Part shown: one piece after another, positions 8,445 to 16,792 of the stretch
Numbering within the stretch: position 1 is the stretch's first letter
How the letters are laid out: each line of letters starts with the position of its first letter
DNA from: Bin5 sp965221145
GTDB taxonomy: Bacteria; Chloroflexota; Anaerolineae; Caldilineales; Caldilineaceae
NCBI GenBank assembly: GCA_965221145.1
Contig: OZ244877.1
Span: 1,054,001 to 1,118,000, forward strand
Reading direction: 5' to 3'
DNA: 64,000 nucleotides
The notes under the pieces: model-generated
What the model saw: the letters and a program-made list of their open reading frames with translations, nothing else
What the model was told of the DNA's origin: nothing
Databases searched by the model: none
Program-made: the position numbers and the translations under genes

Positions 8445-9341
8445 CTATTCCCCGTTCTTGCGCCTCCGCCCCAGCCAATACCGGGCCAGCCAGATCAGAA
8501 CCCCCAGCGGAATCAGGAACACAAGCAGCAGCGGCGCCAAGTACAGGAGCGCCCAGATCAGCGCCGTCATCAGCCCTTGCAACGTCTGCACCAGCGCGCG
8601 CAACGCGTTGCGCGCCGGGCCGTTTGCGCTCCATGGCTCTTCGACGATTGGCCGGTTGATGCTGTCGGGGATCAGTTCAATCCATATCGTGGAAAAGCTG
8701 ATCTGATTGTCCAGCAGATTCTTGCGCCCTTGCAGCGTCTCGATCTCTTCCCGGACCTGCATGAGACTGCGGTGGACGGCCAGAATGTCCTCCACCTTGG
8801 CGTTGGGCTTCTGGCGCACCTCGGTCAGAAGGGCCAGCAACTCCGTCTCCGTAGCCCGCAAATTGCGCAGCTGTGCATCGAGATCACTGTACTGGTCGGT
8901 TACGTCTTGTCGGCTGACATTCAGGTTGCGTACATCCGTGGCCAGCGCCTGCAACCGCTCCAGCGCAGCGTCCAGGCTGTCGCCCGGCACGCGCAGCGTC
9001 AGCGAGCCGCGCAGCACTTCCGTCTCGCCATACCTGTCTTTGGAGAGCTGGACATCGGCCAGATAACCGCCCACGTCTGACGCCAGCGTTTCGATGCCCT
9101 CCACCGCCGCCTCCGCATCCGACACCACCATCGAAACATTGGCATTGGCGATGATCTTGCGCGTGTCCGCCAGGTTGGCCGCCGAATCATCCGCCGCCTG
9201 CTCCGATTCAGACGTGTCCGCGTCCGCAATTGCATACTCAGCCGACGAATCAGCCGAGGACATCGCCGGCGCGGCGCAGGCAGCACAGATGGCTCCAAAG
9301 AAGATCAATATGATCAGATTGTTCAAATGGCGCAATCTCAT
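8445..9341 (-). CDS. DUF4349 domain lipoprotein
   Basis: 298 residues. Start at 9341 is supported by AGGAGG seven bases upstream. The N-terminus is a lipoprotein signal with Cys after FGAICAA, then an acidic Ser/Asp-rich linker. Residues ~60-240 are the DUF4349 domain: RKIIANANVSMVV, a two-stranded start, then a long coiled coil (LDAQLRNLRATETELLALL). A C-terminal TM helix (ALLYLAPLLLVFLIPLGVL) and a basic tail follow. The protein is anchored at both ends on the outer face of the membrane. Its function is unknown; the arrangement of coil plus C-terminal helix suggests an envelope stress or scaffold role. Confidence 0.85.
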   Translation of the reverse strand: MRLRHLNNLIILIFFGAICAACAAPAMSSADSSAEYAIADADTSESEQAADDSAANLADTRKIIANANVSMVVSDAEAAVEGIETLASDVGGYLADVQLSKDRYGETEVLRGSLTLRVPGDSLDAALERLQALATDVRNLNVSRQDVTDQYSDLDAQLRNLRATETELLALLTEVRQKPNAKVEDILAVHRSLMQVREEIETLQGRKNLLDNQISFSTIWIELIPDSINRPIVEEPWSANGPARNALRALVQTLQGLMTALIWALLYLAPLLLVFLIPLGVLIWLARYWLGRRRKNGE

Positions 9342-9402
9342 TGGCAATCCTCCTGACAGTAGGGTTCCCGCACAATTGACATCGGGCCTTAGTTCTGCGA
9401 AC

Positions 9403-10281
9403 TCAGCCGCCGAATTTGTCCGACGGAAGGCCCCGTACCCCCACTTCCGCCACGAACAGCCCGCCCGCATGAGGCTGCTGCGCCTTCTCCGCGTCGCTCA
9501 TCCCCAACATAGCGCAGGTGATGTACAGCTGATCCAGGTTGGGGCCGCCGAACGCGCACGCCGTGATACTGGCCGTAGGCAGTTCAATCTCCGCCAGCAC
9601 CGCGGCCGTGTCCGGATTCCAGCGCCGCACCCGGCTGGACCCGAAGTGGGCCACCCATAGCATCCCCTCTTCGTCAATCGTGAAGCCGTCAGCAATGCCC
9701 ATCTCTTGGGGAAAGTCGATTATGATCCGCTCATTGCTGATGCCGCCCGTCCCCACATCGTAGTCGTAGGCGCGAATGGCGTAGTCGAGCGAGTCGGTGT
9801 AGTACATCGTCTTGGCGTCCAGGCTCCAGATGATGCCGTTGGAGACGCCTATGTTCTCGATCATCTTGTGGACACTGTGGTCGATGTCCATGCGATAGAC
9901 GCTGCCCTGGTCCGAGTGGTCTTCATAGGCCATCGTGCCCGCCCAGAAGCGGCCGCCGGGATCGCACTTGCCGTCGTTGAAACGGTTGCCCGGCAGGTGC
10001 GCCTCCGGGTCGGCGAGCATCTCCAGCTTGCCGCTGTCCGGGTCAAACGCGGCGAAGCCGTCCCGCAGCGCCAGCATCAGCCCGCCGGACGCCCGCTGCA
10101 CGACCGTTCCCACGTGCTGACCCACGTTCCATTCCCGGTTTTCGCCCGTTTGCGGGTCATAGGCGTACAGTTCGCTGGACATGATGTCGACCCACCACAG
10201 CACGTTGGCATCGGCGTCCCAAATCGGACCTTCGCCGACGAGAGCGTGGGCATCAATGAGAAGTTCGGCTTTCAGGGACAT
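9403..10281 (-). CDS. SMP-30/gluconolactonase family lactonase
   Basis: 292 residues from 10281, where GGAGG lies seven bases upstream. It is a six-bladed propeller enzyme. Metal-site residues are E17 in GEGPIW, Asn in NRFNDGKCDPGGRFWAGT, Asn in GVSNGI and Asp in GIADGFTIDEEG. These enzymes open sugar lactones such as gluconolactone or related sugar-acid lactones in the cytoplasm. The neighbouring Gfo/Idh oxidoreductase can produce such lactones, so the two may form a short oxidative sugar pathway. All catalytic positions are intact. Confidence 0.93.
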   Translation of the reverse strand: MSLKAELLIDAHALVGEGPIWDADANVLWWVDIMSSELYAYDPQTGENREWNVGQHVGTVVQRASGGLMLALRDGFAAFDPDSGKLEMLADPEAHLPGNRFNDGKCDPGGRFWAGTMAYEDHSDQGSVYRMDIDHSVHKMIENIGVSNGIIWSLDAKTMYYTDSLDYAIRAYDYDVGTGGISNERIIIDFPQEMGIADGFTIDEEGMLWVAHFGSSRVRRWNPDTAAVLAEIELPTASITACAFGGPNLDQLYITCAMLGMSDAEKAQQPHAGGLFVAEVGVRGLPSDKFGG

Positions 10282-10372
10282 GCAGTTCCTCCATTGCGCA
10301 TTCTGTAGATTCAATAAAAAGATTCTTCCGATGTAACGCAAGACAGCCGCGATATTCTCGCGTCAGTCCGAT

Positions 10373-11563
10373 TCAAGTTGCGTTCTCTCCATACGCCGTA
10401 AACGTCTCGTCCACCTCCGCAATCGGTACAGGCCTGCATTCCTGGGCCGAGCGGATGGCCGCCAACGTGGAGCGCACCGCGCGCACACCGTCCGCGCCGC
10501 CGTAGCGTACCTGACGGTCATGGCGGATCGCTTCGAGCAGGTGATGAACCTGATTGATATGGCCCTGCCCATAGTAGCTGATCTCCGACGCCCACACCTG
10601 GTCGCCGCCCTCATCGAAGCGAAAGCAGGCCGTCTCACGCCCCTCCCCGTGCAGAATCAAATGCTGTTGCCGCCCCTCCCAGAGCAGGTTGTGACCGCCC
10701 TCCCCCAGCACCTCAATCATGCCCGTCTCGCCGATAACGGTCGTGCTGAAGCCGTGCATAAAATCGTATTTGCCGTTGAGCGGCTCTGCCCGCATCCACA
10801 CGCCCTGCCGCTCCGGGTCTGCGTAGCGCCAGGTGATAATCGGTATGTCCATCTCAGCCGTCCGGTATGGGTCATGGGCCGCGCCGGCGCGACGCTGGCC
10901 TCCGTCGCCCGTCGCGGCCACCGCGTAGACCTCGTCGATCTGCGCGTCCCCCATCAGATACTCGGCTGTGGCAAAGAAATGCACGGCGTGATCGAAGATC
11001 CACGGATAGCGCCCGCCGCCCGACTGCGCCCCGTCCAGCCGCCATGCGCGCGCCGCCGCGCTGATGTGCAGCTCGTGCTGCACGCGCCGATGCCAGGCGC
11101 CGTGCCGCTGGCGTATTTGCAAAGGTCGACCGATAGCGCCGCTCTCGACGAGGGCACGCGCCTTCATGTGGGAGGAGAGAAAGAGATACGTCTCGCCCAC
11201 CAGGAGTTTGACGCCGGCGCGCTCCACAGCCCGCACCGCGTCCATCCCCTCGGACACGCTGCGGCAGAACGGCTTCTCACAGTGGATGTGTTTGCCCGCC
11301 TGCGCGGCCTGCCGCGTCATCTCCGCGTGCAGAAAGGTCGGCGTGGCGATGTCGATAACGTGTAAGTCGCGGTCGGCCAACAGATCCGCGTAGGAGGTGT
11401 ACACGCGCTCGATGCCGTACAGTTCGGCAAAGGCCGCCGCCCGCTGGCCGTCACTGTCACACACCGCCAGCACGCGCGCCGCAGGGTGGCTGCGATAGCC
11501 CCGAATGTGCGCCGTCGCCGCCAGCCCGAGTCCGACAATCCCCACGCAGATTTCGTCGCTCAT
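10373..11563 (-). CDS. Gfo/Idh/MocA family NAD(P)-dependent oxidoreductase
   Basis: 396 residues from the ATG at 11563 (GAGAAGG upstream); the frame is open further upstream but that is opposite-frame sequence of the next gene. The Rossmann fold is VGIVGLGLAATAH at 7-19. The active-site motif HCEKPFCRS near residue 95 holds the conserved EKP lysine. The C-terminal domain includes HAVHFFATAEYLMG, with the His of the family. Likely oxidises a sugar or inositol hydroxyl with NAD(P). It lies between the lactonase and a luciferase-like enzyme on the same strand. Confidence 0.93.
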   Translation of the reverse strand: MSDEICVGIVGLGLAATAHIRGYRSHPAARVLAVCDSDGQRAAAFAELYGIERVYTSYADLLADRDLHVIDIATPTFLHAEMTRQAAQAGKHIHCEKPFCRSVSEGMDAVRAVERAGVKLLVGETYLFLSSHMKARALVESGAIGRPLQIRQRHGAWHRRVQHELHISAAARAWRLDGAQSGGGRYPWIFDHAVHFFATAEYLMGDAQIDEVYAVAATGDGGQRRAGAAHDPYRTAEMDIPIITWRYADPERQGVWMRAEPLNGKYDFMHGFSTTVIGETGMIEVLGEGGHNLLWEGRQQHLILHGEGRETACFRFDEGGDQVWASEISYYGQGHINQVHHLLEAIRHDRQVRYGGADGVRAVRSTLAAIRSAQECRPVPIAEVDETFTAYGENAT

Positions 11564-11627
11564 GCGCCTTCTCTTCTGGGACGAGGTTCGCTGCGCTCCG
11601 CTCGATGGGGCGCGACGCGATGCCGCG

Positions 11628-12569
11628 TCAGCCCGCGAAACGCGGCATAACCTCCTCAATGAACAACTCCATGCCGGCGGTCCGTGGAAAGTCGGCCACA
11701 CGGATCTGGAACAGATCAAAGCCGATATCGACGTACTCTTGCAAACGGGTCGCCACCTGGTCTGGCGTGCCGACGAGGGAGACCCTGTCCTGGGCGTAAG
11801 GCGTCGCTTGCGCCTGCTCTCTGGCCGCCGCCTCCGAATGGTGGATGGCGATTGTCGGCAGAGAGATCGTCTTGCGAATTTCGTCGAAATCGCGCCCCAC
11901 CGCGGCGCAGTGTTCCCGCAGCACCCGTAGCTTGTTGGCAGAGACCTGCGGTGAGCCGCCCGGCATATTCCACCAGTCGGCGTGCTTGGCAACCACCCGC
12001 AGCGTCAACTGCTCGCCGCCACCGCCAACCATCACGGGTGGCAGCGGATCCGGCTGCGGATGGCAGTATGCGTTCTCAATGCGATAGTAGCGTCCCTCGT
12101 AGCTGGCTGGCGAAGTTGTCCACAAAAGTTTGACGATTTCTATCGTCTCCTCCAGCTGTTGGATGCGGGCAACCGGTCGTGGAAACGGCCAATTGTACGC
12201 CTCGTACTCCTCCACCAGCCAGCCGGCCCCAATGCCAAAGATGTAACGCCCACCGGTCATCCACTGGAGCGAGGCGGCCATCTTCGCCGTCAGCGCCGGG
12301 TTGCGGTAGGACTGGCACAAGACCAGACTGCCCCAGTCGAAATTCGGGTAGCGGGCGGCGAAATTGGCCAGCGTCGTCATCACTTCGGTGGCCGGCGTAT
12401 CCCGCGGCACAAAGGCACCCCAAGGATGCACGTGATCGTCCACCCATACCGATGTCAGATGGCCGTCCATAAGTTGAAGATGCGTGTGCATTTGTTCCAG
12501 AAAGGCGTTGGCATTGCTGCCGTCCACGGGGAAGGAAGGCGCGTGCCAGCCAAAGTCAACTGAGGGCAT
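11628..12569 (-). CDS. LLM-class flavin (F420 or FMN)-dependent oxidoreductase
   Basis: 313 residues from 12569, selected because AGGAG lies eight bases upstream; an in-frame ATG at 12596 has no such site. The fold is the luciferase-like TIM barrel. Visible motifs are SVWVDDHVHPWG near 45, GRYIFGIGAGWLVEEYEAY and PVMVGGGGEQLTLRVVAKHADWWN. These enzymes use F420 or FMN to oxidise or oxygenate small molecules; the cofactor cannot be decided here. Last gene upstream in a minus-strand run of four; no hairpin of the local repeat families separates it from the oxidoreductase. Confidence 0.92.
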   Translation of the reverse strand: MPSVDFGWHAPSFPVDGSNANAFLEQMHTHLQLMDGHLTSVWVDDHVHPWGAFVPRDTPATEVMTTLANFAARYPNFDWGSLVLCQSYRNPALTAKMAASLQWMTGGRYIFGIGAGWLVEEYEAYNWPFPRPVARIQQLEETIEIVKLLWTTSPASYEGRYYRIENAYCHPQPDPLPPVMVGGGGEQLTLRVVAKHADWWNMPGGSPQVSANKLRVLREHCAAVGRDFDEIRKTISLPTIAIHHSEAAAREQAQATPYAQDRVSLVGTPDQVATRLQEYVDIGFDLFQIRVADFPRTAGMELFIEEVMPRFAG

Positions 12570-12864
12570 TGTTGGCTCCTGCTTTTGAGTCGTCAAAACG
12601 CCCGCCGTCCGCTGTCACCAGGGAGGCGTGGCCTGTGTCTGAATGCTGATGAACCGGTAAGACTGATGATAACTATGGTTGCAAGTATAACTTTCCCGAA
12701 TAGCGGTCGCAACTACCAGGTAAGTTCGGGTGCATCCAGGATTTTTGCGCAGTCGTTGTCTGAATTGTGGCCTTCGGGACATGGGGATGGGTTCTGACTA
12801 AAGCACAGGCGCATTTGCCAGCATATCAGGACGCGCCCATCCGCCAGTTAAGAAATTCGGATAG

Positions 12865-12880
12865 CCCCAAAAAGCTGGGG
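12865..12880. repeat. Small GC hairpin in the 12570-13468 spacer
   Basis: CCCCA (12865-12869) pairs with TGGGG (12876-12880) across a 6-base loop. It is the first recognisable structure in the spacer between the luciferase-like gene and the lipoprotein hydrolase. Bases 12570-12860 show no gene; they contain GGTGCATCC near 12731, the reverse complement of GGATGCACC found at the far side of the composite repeat. Confidence 0.45.
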
Positions 12881-12890
12881 ACGAGATTTC

Positions 12891-12966
12891 ATTTTGGGTC
12901 GTAGTCAGCGAATTGGTGTGGGTGCCGGATTTTGGGTCGTGACGCGGGAATCGCTGTGTGAGCGGG
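12891..12966. repeat. Degenerate 38-bp tandem pair beginning ATTTTGGGTCGT
   Basis: The 12-mer ATTTTGGGTCGT occurs at 12891-12902 and again at 12929-12940, exactly 38 bp apart. The remaining 26 bp of each unit are related but diverged. This looks like a two-copy remnant of a tandem repeat. Confidence 0.6.
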
Positions 12967-12980
12967 CTGTCAGGGGGTGG

Positions 12981-13351
12981 ATTCCAGGAAAATTCTTGCA
13001 AAAATGTCCGCTTTGTCCGCTTTACCCCCCCCCCCTTGACTACTATACGAAATGAAACGTTCTTTCGCGTTGACGTAGGCTGGCGCTGTTGGCAGGCGGC
13101 CAGGGGTTGGCTTTGCCTGACCGATGCACCGAGGTATTATACCACACTTCAATTTTGGCAGGTGACAGGCTCGGCAGATGGTGTGTATCCGGGATATTTG
13201 GCGCGCTTCTCGCCCTATCTTGCCAGCTACGCCGGGCGCGGGCGAGACACGCGGGATTTTGAAGGTTTTTTGGCGGAGAGGCTTTCATTGCCAACGCCAA
13301 TACAAAAAACCTTCAAACCCAGGGGGATATGCAATAATCTCGGATGCACCC
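12981..13351. repeat. Composite intergenic repeat, copy 1 (with C11 tract)
   Basis: Ordered blocks are shared with 28213-28531: AAAATGTCCGCTTTGTCCGC (13001-13020), a run of 11 C (13025-13035), ACTATACGAA, GGCAGGCGGCCAGGG (13091-13105), ATTATACCACACT (13136-13148), GCGGGCGAGAC (about 13238), CCCAGGGGGAT (13318-13328) and GGATGCACCC (about 13342-13351). Spacing between blocks is kept. A 60-bp hairpin (13258-13317) is present only in this copy. Open frames crossing the region are not conserved coding sequence. Confidence 0.8.
13258..13317 (-). repeat. 60-bp hairpin element (E family), copy 1, inserted in the composite repeat
   Basis: Perfect 15-bp arms TTTGAAGGTTTTTTG (13258-13272) and its complement (13303-13317) flank a 30-base loop. 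The loop, read on the minus strand, contains TGGCGTTGG and GAAAG and ends CCGC, matching the loop of the element at 28046-28102, which lies in the opposite orientation. The second composite repeat lacks this insert at the matching place. Confidence 0.8.
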
Positions 13352-13388
13352 GTAAGTTCTTGCTTACAGATCGAGAGTTCAGCCTCCT

Positions 13389-13418
13389 TTGATCGCGCAG
13401 GTCAGAGCGTGTTATACT
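13389..13418 (+). promoter_or_regulatory. Candidate sigma70 promoter of the lipoprotein hydrolase gene
   Basis: TTGATC (13389-13394), an 18-bp spacer, and TATACT (13413-13418). The predicted start site falls near 13425, about 45 bases upstream of the GTG at 13469, leaving a short leader that holds the hairpin at 13431-13466. Confidence 0.5.
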
Positions 13419-13430
13419 GCCTTTGTGGAG

Positions 13431-13466
13431 TTGTCAGATGCGCTATCTCTTCGCACTATGAGCGCG
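13431..13466 (+). repeat. ATGCGC hairpin repeat (D family), divergent copy in a leader
   Basis: TTGTCAGATGCGC begins the element; GCGCT (13440-13444) pairs with AGCGC (13461-13465). The 28-base core agrees at 22 positions with that at 28172-28206, and TTGTYAGATGCGC is shared with the copy at 38490. It ends three bases before the start codon at 13469. Confidence 0.55.
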
Positions 13467-13468
13467 AT

Positions 13469-14791
13469 GTGAACACAGCCAACCATTCCCTTTGTCGCCA
13501 TTTTTTCACCATTGCGCGGCTGCCCTTGCTCCTGTTGACCGCCGTACTGATCGCGGCCTGCGAACCCTCGCCGCAAGTGAATGTGATCGGCTATCTGATC
13601 GAGCAACGCCTGGGCGGCCCGGTTGAGCCTGCGCCATCGGTCGAGCGGGGCAGTCTTGCCGGCCAGGTCTTGTTCGCGGGCGAGCCGGTGGAGGGAGCGT
13701 CCGTCCTTGTCGCCACGCGCACAGGCACGCCTTTTGCCACACGCACTGACGCAAGCGGACACTATCACATCGCCAACATCCCCCCTGGCCAGTACGTGCC
13801 CGCGGCCGTCGCCCCCGCCTTCGAGGAGACCGCTCTCAGCGGCGCGTTCGGCCTCCCCTATCCAATCACAGTGCGCGCCGGGGAGACGGCCCAAGCGCCC
13901 GACCTCACGTTGCGTCCGTATCGGACGCGCCCCCTGCCCGCGCCCCTGCCGGATGCGGCCGCTCTCTCGGCTGCCGAACCGATTACCATGACAGCTCCCT
14001 TTCCTCCGGGCGCAATCGCCTGGGAACGGTCCTTCGCCTTCGCCCGCGACGGAGGCATCAACAGTTCTCTGCGGCTCTATCGACCCTTCCCCGATTCCGG
14101 CGAGAAGTTGCCACTCCTCTTCGCTCTCTTCCCCGGCGATGTTGACGACTGGGCGTCCATCAACGTGGCCCTGGCTTATGCCGGGTACACGGTTGTGGCC
14201 CTGTCACCCACCGCCGACTGGGGCCTGGATGTGGCCGAACACGCCGAGGACGCCCGTCTCGCTCTGGCATTGGCCCGCGGCGGTCACCTGGGCGTGGACC
14301 TGGCCGACGCGCCGGCGGTGGCTGTGGGGGGCAGCTTCAGCAGCGCCATCGTGAACCGACTGCTGCGCGACGAGCGCGACCAGTTCGCCGCCTGGCTGAC
14401 CCTGGGCGGCATCAGCAATGCCTTCACCGGCAGCGCCGACTTCTATGCCCGCCGCCTGACATTGCCCGAACGGTTTCGCCTTGTGATCCCCGCGCTCGGG
14501 CCGGCAAACATCTATCCTCTGCCTTTCCTCTACTTTTCGCCGGTCTACACCGCCTCCCACCTGCCGCCGACCATGATCATACACACCGATGTGGACCGCA
14601 TTATCCCCATCGGCCAGGCATACGAACTGGAGAAGGCTCTGCGGGCAACGGGCGTACACGTGGAGGTTTTGTACTATGAGGATGTGAGTCATTACCTGCA
14701 AATCGGCGAAGACCTGACCGAGTCCGGCGTAGAGATGTTCTGGCAGGTGTTGACCTTTCTGGAGGCGCACACGAGGTCGAGCGGGGAGTAA
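13469..14791 (+). CDS. Lipoprotein with carboxypeptidase-regulatory-like domain and alpha/beta-hydrolase domain
   Basis: 440 residues from GTG 13469. This start is preferred because it gives a clean signal peptide (ARLPLLLLTAVLIAAC) with a lipobox Cys, whereas upstream codons lie in repeat DNA. Residues ~55-145 form a CarboxypepD_reg-like beta-sandwich (SLAGQVLFAGEPVEGASVLV). The rest resembles a prolyl-oligopeptidase-type alpha/beta hydrolase: LPLLFALFPGDVDDW, the nucleophile region VAVGGSFSSAIV, an acid in MIIHTDVDRIIP, and a His in YYEDVSHYLQ. The nucleophile motif G-G-S-F-S is acceptable for G-x-S-x-S/G. It is presumably a surface esterase or peptidase; substrate unknown. Confidence 0.8.
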   Translation: MNTANHSLCRHFFTIARLPLLLLTAVLIAACEPSPQVNVIGYLIEQRLGGPVEPAPSVERGSLAGQVLFAGEPVEGASVLVATRTGTPFATRTDASGHYHIANIPPGQYVPAAVAPAFEETALSGAFGLPYPITVRAGETAQAPDLTLRPYRTRPLPAPLPDAAALSAAEPITMTAPFPPGAIAWERSFAFARDGGINSSLRLYRPFPDSGEKLPLLFALFPGDVDDWASINVALAYAGYTVVALSPTADWGLDVAEHAEDARLALALARGGHLGVDLADAPAVAVGGSFSSAIVNRLLRDERDQFAAWLTLGGISNAFTGSADFYARRLTLPERFRLVIPALGPANIYPLPFLYFSPVYTASHLPPTMIIHTDVDRIIPIGQAYELEKALRATGVHVEVLYYEDVSHYLQIGEDLTESGVEMFWQVLTFLEAHTRSSGE

Positions 14792-14809
14792 GAGGTCTTT
14801 TCTCTCCCC
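14783..14809 (+). terminator. Hairpin overlapping the stop of the lipoprotein hydrolase
   Basis: GGGGAG (14783-14788) pairs with CTCCCC (14804-14809), with the TAA stop inside the structure. A short CAGTTTTG follows. It resembles an intrinsic terminator but the T run is short. Confidence 0.4.
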
Positions 14810-14929
14810 ACTCAGTTTTGACGGCCAGACGCAGACTGATTATGATCGGTAACGGGCGGTCCACCGCCATCGACCGAGACCGCCCGCACTAGCGGATAAC
14901 CGCTGTCCGCCTTCGATTCGGAGGATCTG

Positions 14930-15901
14930 ATGAGCGCTTTGACTGCTGTCTCTGTGAACGAACGTGACTACCAGGCGTTGGCGTCCGGCGCAGCGTTGCA
15001 GCTGCGGCCCCACTTCGGCATCCTGCGTCTGACGGGCCGGGACCGGGTGGACTTCCTGCAACGGATGACGACCAACGACATCGCCCGTCTGCAAGCGGGA
15101 CAGGCCGCGCTGACCATACTAACCAACCCCGTGGCGCGTATCGACGCCGTTTTCACCGTCCTCTGCCGCCAGGATGATTTGGTGCTCCTTACATCGGAAG
15201 GGCAGGCCGATGCCCTGCGTCAGCGCCTGCAGGGGCAGATATTCTTTATGGATAAGGTGTCCGTCGCCGACGAGCGCGCCGCGCTGCGCCGCCTACGCCT
15301 GATGGGACCGACCGCGGGAGATCTGCTGGCGGGCGCGGGACTGCCGCAACCGACCGATGATGACAGCTTTCTTGAGGAGGAAGACGTCATCGTCCTGCGG
15401 CAGGAGCGTTTCGATCTGCCCGGCTATGAGATCATCTGTGCAGTTGACGAACTGATCGCGCTCCAGGGGCGGCTGACCGACGCAGGCGTCGTGCTGCTCA
15501 CCGACGCCGCCGCCTACGAAGCCCACCGCATCGAACTGGGCCGCCCGCGACCGGGACAGGAACTGACCGATGCGTTCAACCCGCTGGAGGCCGGGATGAC
15601 CTGGGCGTGCGCCGAGGACAAAGGCTGTTATACCGGCCAGGAGATCATCGCCCGCCAACTCACATACGACAAGGTGACGCGCTCGCTGGTCCATCTGCGC
15701 AGCGACATGCTCTTGACGGAAGGCGCGCCCGTCAGCGTCAAAGACCGCGCCGTCGGCACAGTCACCAGCAGCGCACACAGCCCCACGGCCGGTCAACTGG
15801 CGCTGGCGATCCTCAAGCGGCCTCACAACGTTGAAGGCGCTACCGTCACGGTGGAGGGCAACGCCGCGCGCGTCGAACAGATTGCCCCGCCGGGGCGTTG
15901 A
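14930..15901 (+). CDS. ygfZ: YgfZ/GcvT-family folate-binding protein
   Basis: 323 residues; GGAGG five bases before the ATG. The family signature KGCYTGQE lies at residues 231-238 with the conserved Cys at 233. The N-terminal folate-binding domain includes RDRVDFLQRMTTND and the final beta domain contains GTVTSSAHSPTAGQLALAI. YgfZ-type proteins use folate to support repair or assembly of Fe-S clusters, including those in tRNA-modifying MiaB. Next to lipoate synthesis, which also depends on an Fe-S enzyme (LipA), this fits Fe-S and cofactor upkeep. A true GcvT is less likely because of the KGCYxGQE motif. Confidence 0.9.
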   Translation: MSALTAVSVNERDYQALASGAALQLRPHFGILRLTGRDRVDFLQRMTTNDIARLQAGQAALTILTNPVARIDAVFTVLCRQDDLVLLTSEGQADALRQRLQGQIFFMDKVSVADERAALRRLRLMGPTAGDLLAGAGLPQPTDDDSFLEEEDVIVLRQERFDLPGYEIICAVDELIALQGRLTDAGVVLLTDAAAYEAHRIELGRPRPGQELTDAFNPLEAGMTWACAEDKGCYTGQEIIARQLTYDKVTRSLVHLRSDMLLTEGAPVSVKDRAVGTVTSSAHSPTAGQLALAILKRPHNVEGATVTVEGNAARVEQIAPPGR

Positions 15902-15952
15902 TCGACAGAGGACGGAGCGCATAGAAGCATTTCTCTGTCATACGATTGCCTA

Positions 15953-16786
15953 ATGCCAACCCCACCCTGGCGCTTGATCATCGAAGAGTCTCCCCGCTCC
16001 GGCGCGGCCAACATGGCCGTCGACGAGGCCATTGCCGAGGCCGGGGCGGCCGGGGCGGTTCCCCCCACGTTGCGCTTCTACCGCTGGCATCTCCCCACCG
16101 TCAGCCTGGGGCGTCATCAGAAGTTGGCCGACATCGACGAAGCGCAGATCGCCGCGCACGGCTATGACCTGGTGCGACGCGCTACGGGCGGGCGCGCGAT
16201 CCTGCATACCGACGAGCTGACCTACTCGGTCGCCGGGCCAATCGAAGAGCCGCGCATGGCCGGAGGCGTGATGGACGCCTATTTGCGCTTCAGCAACGGG
16301 CTGCTTTCGGGTTTGGAGGCACTGGGGCTGGCCGCCGAAACGGCATCAGGCCGCAAGCGCGCCGCGCGTGATCTGTCGGCTGCCTGTTTCGAAGCGCCCA
16401 GCGCCTACGAGATCACAGCCGGGGGTCTCAAGCTGATGGGCAGCGCGCAGAGCCGACGCAAAGGCTATGTCCTGCAACATGGCAGCCTGCCATTGAAAGG
16501 TGACATTACGCGGCTGGTGGACGTGCTGGCGCTCTCCCGTGCGGCCAAGGAGCGTCTGCGGCAACAGTTGGTCCGCAAGGCCGTCACCCTGGCCGATGCG
16601 CTGGACGTGCCGCCGGATTCGGAGCAACTGGCCTTTGCGCGCGTGGCCGCGGCGATGGCTGACGGATTCGCCGCCGCATTGGACCTTGTCCTGGAGCCGG
16701 GCGCGCTTACAGCGGGGGAGCTACGGCGCAGCGCCGAACTGATCCGCACGCGCTATGCTGACCCGGCCTGGACGCGTCAACGGTAG
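15953..16786 (+). CDS. lipM: Octanoyltransferase LipM-like (lipoate-protein ligase fold)
   Basis: 277 residues. The BPL/LPL catalytic domain shows RRATGGRAILHTDELTYS near 71-88 and the acceptor Cys145 in SAACFEAPSAYEI, followed by GLKLMGSAQSR with the conserved Lys. The Cys distinguishes LipM octanoyltransferase from LplA ligases. It transfers octanoyl groups from acyl carrier protein to GcvH-like proteins, the first step of lipoate synthesis. It has no clear ribosome site. It lies 51 bp after the YgfZ-like gene and 6 bp before a DUF503 gene, so the three form an operon. Confidence 0.9.
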   Translation: MPTPPWRLIIEESPRSGAANMAVDEAIAEAGAAGAVPPTLRFYRWHLPTVSLGRHQKLADIDEAQIAAHGYDLVRRATGGRAILHTDELTYSVAGPIEEPRMAGGVMDAYLRFSNGLLSGLEALGLAAETASGRKRAARDLSAACFEAPSAYEITAGGLKLMGSAQSRRKGYVLQHGSLPLKGDITRLVDVLALSRAAKERLRQQLVRKAVTLADALDVPPDSEQLAFARVAAAMADGFAAALDLVLEPGALTAGELRRSAELIRTRYADPAWTRQR

Positions 16787-16792
16787 CCCGAC

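Noticed and set aside
12958..13392. 144-codon open frame in the first repeat-rich spacer
   Set aside because: It crosses the composite repeat, its poly-C tract and a perfect hairpin, and its counterpart at 28046-28618 does not keep the same reading frame.
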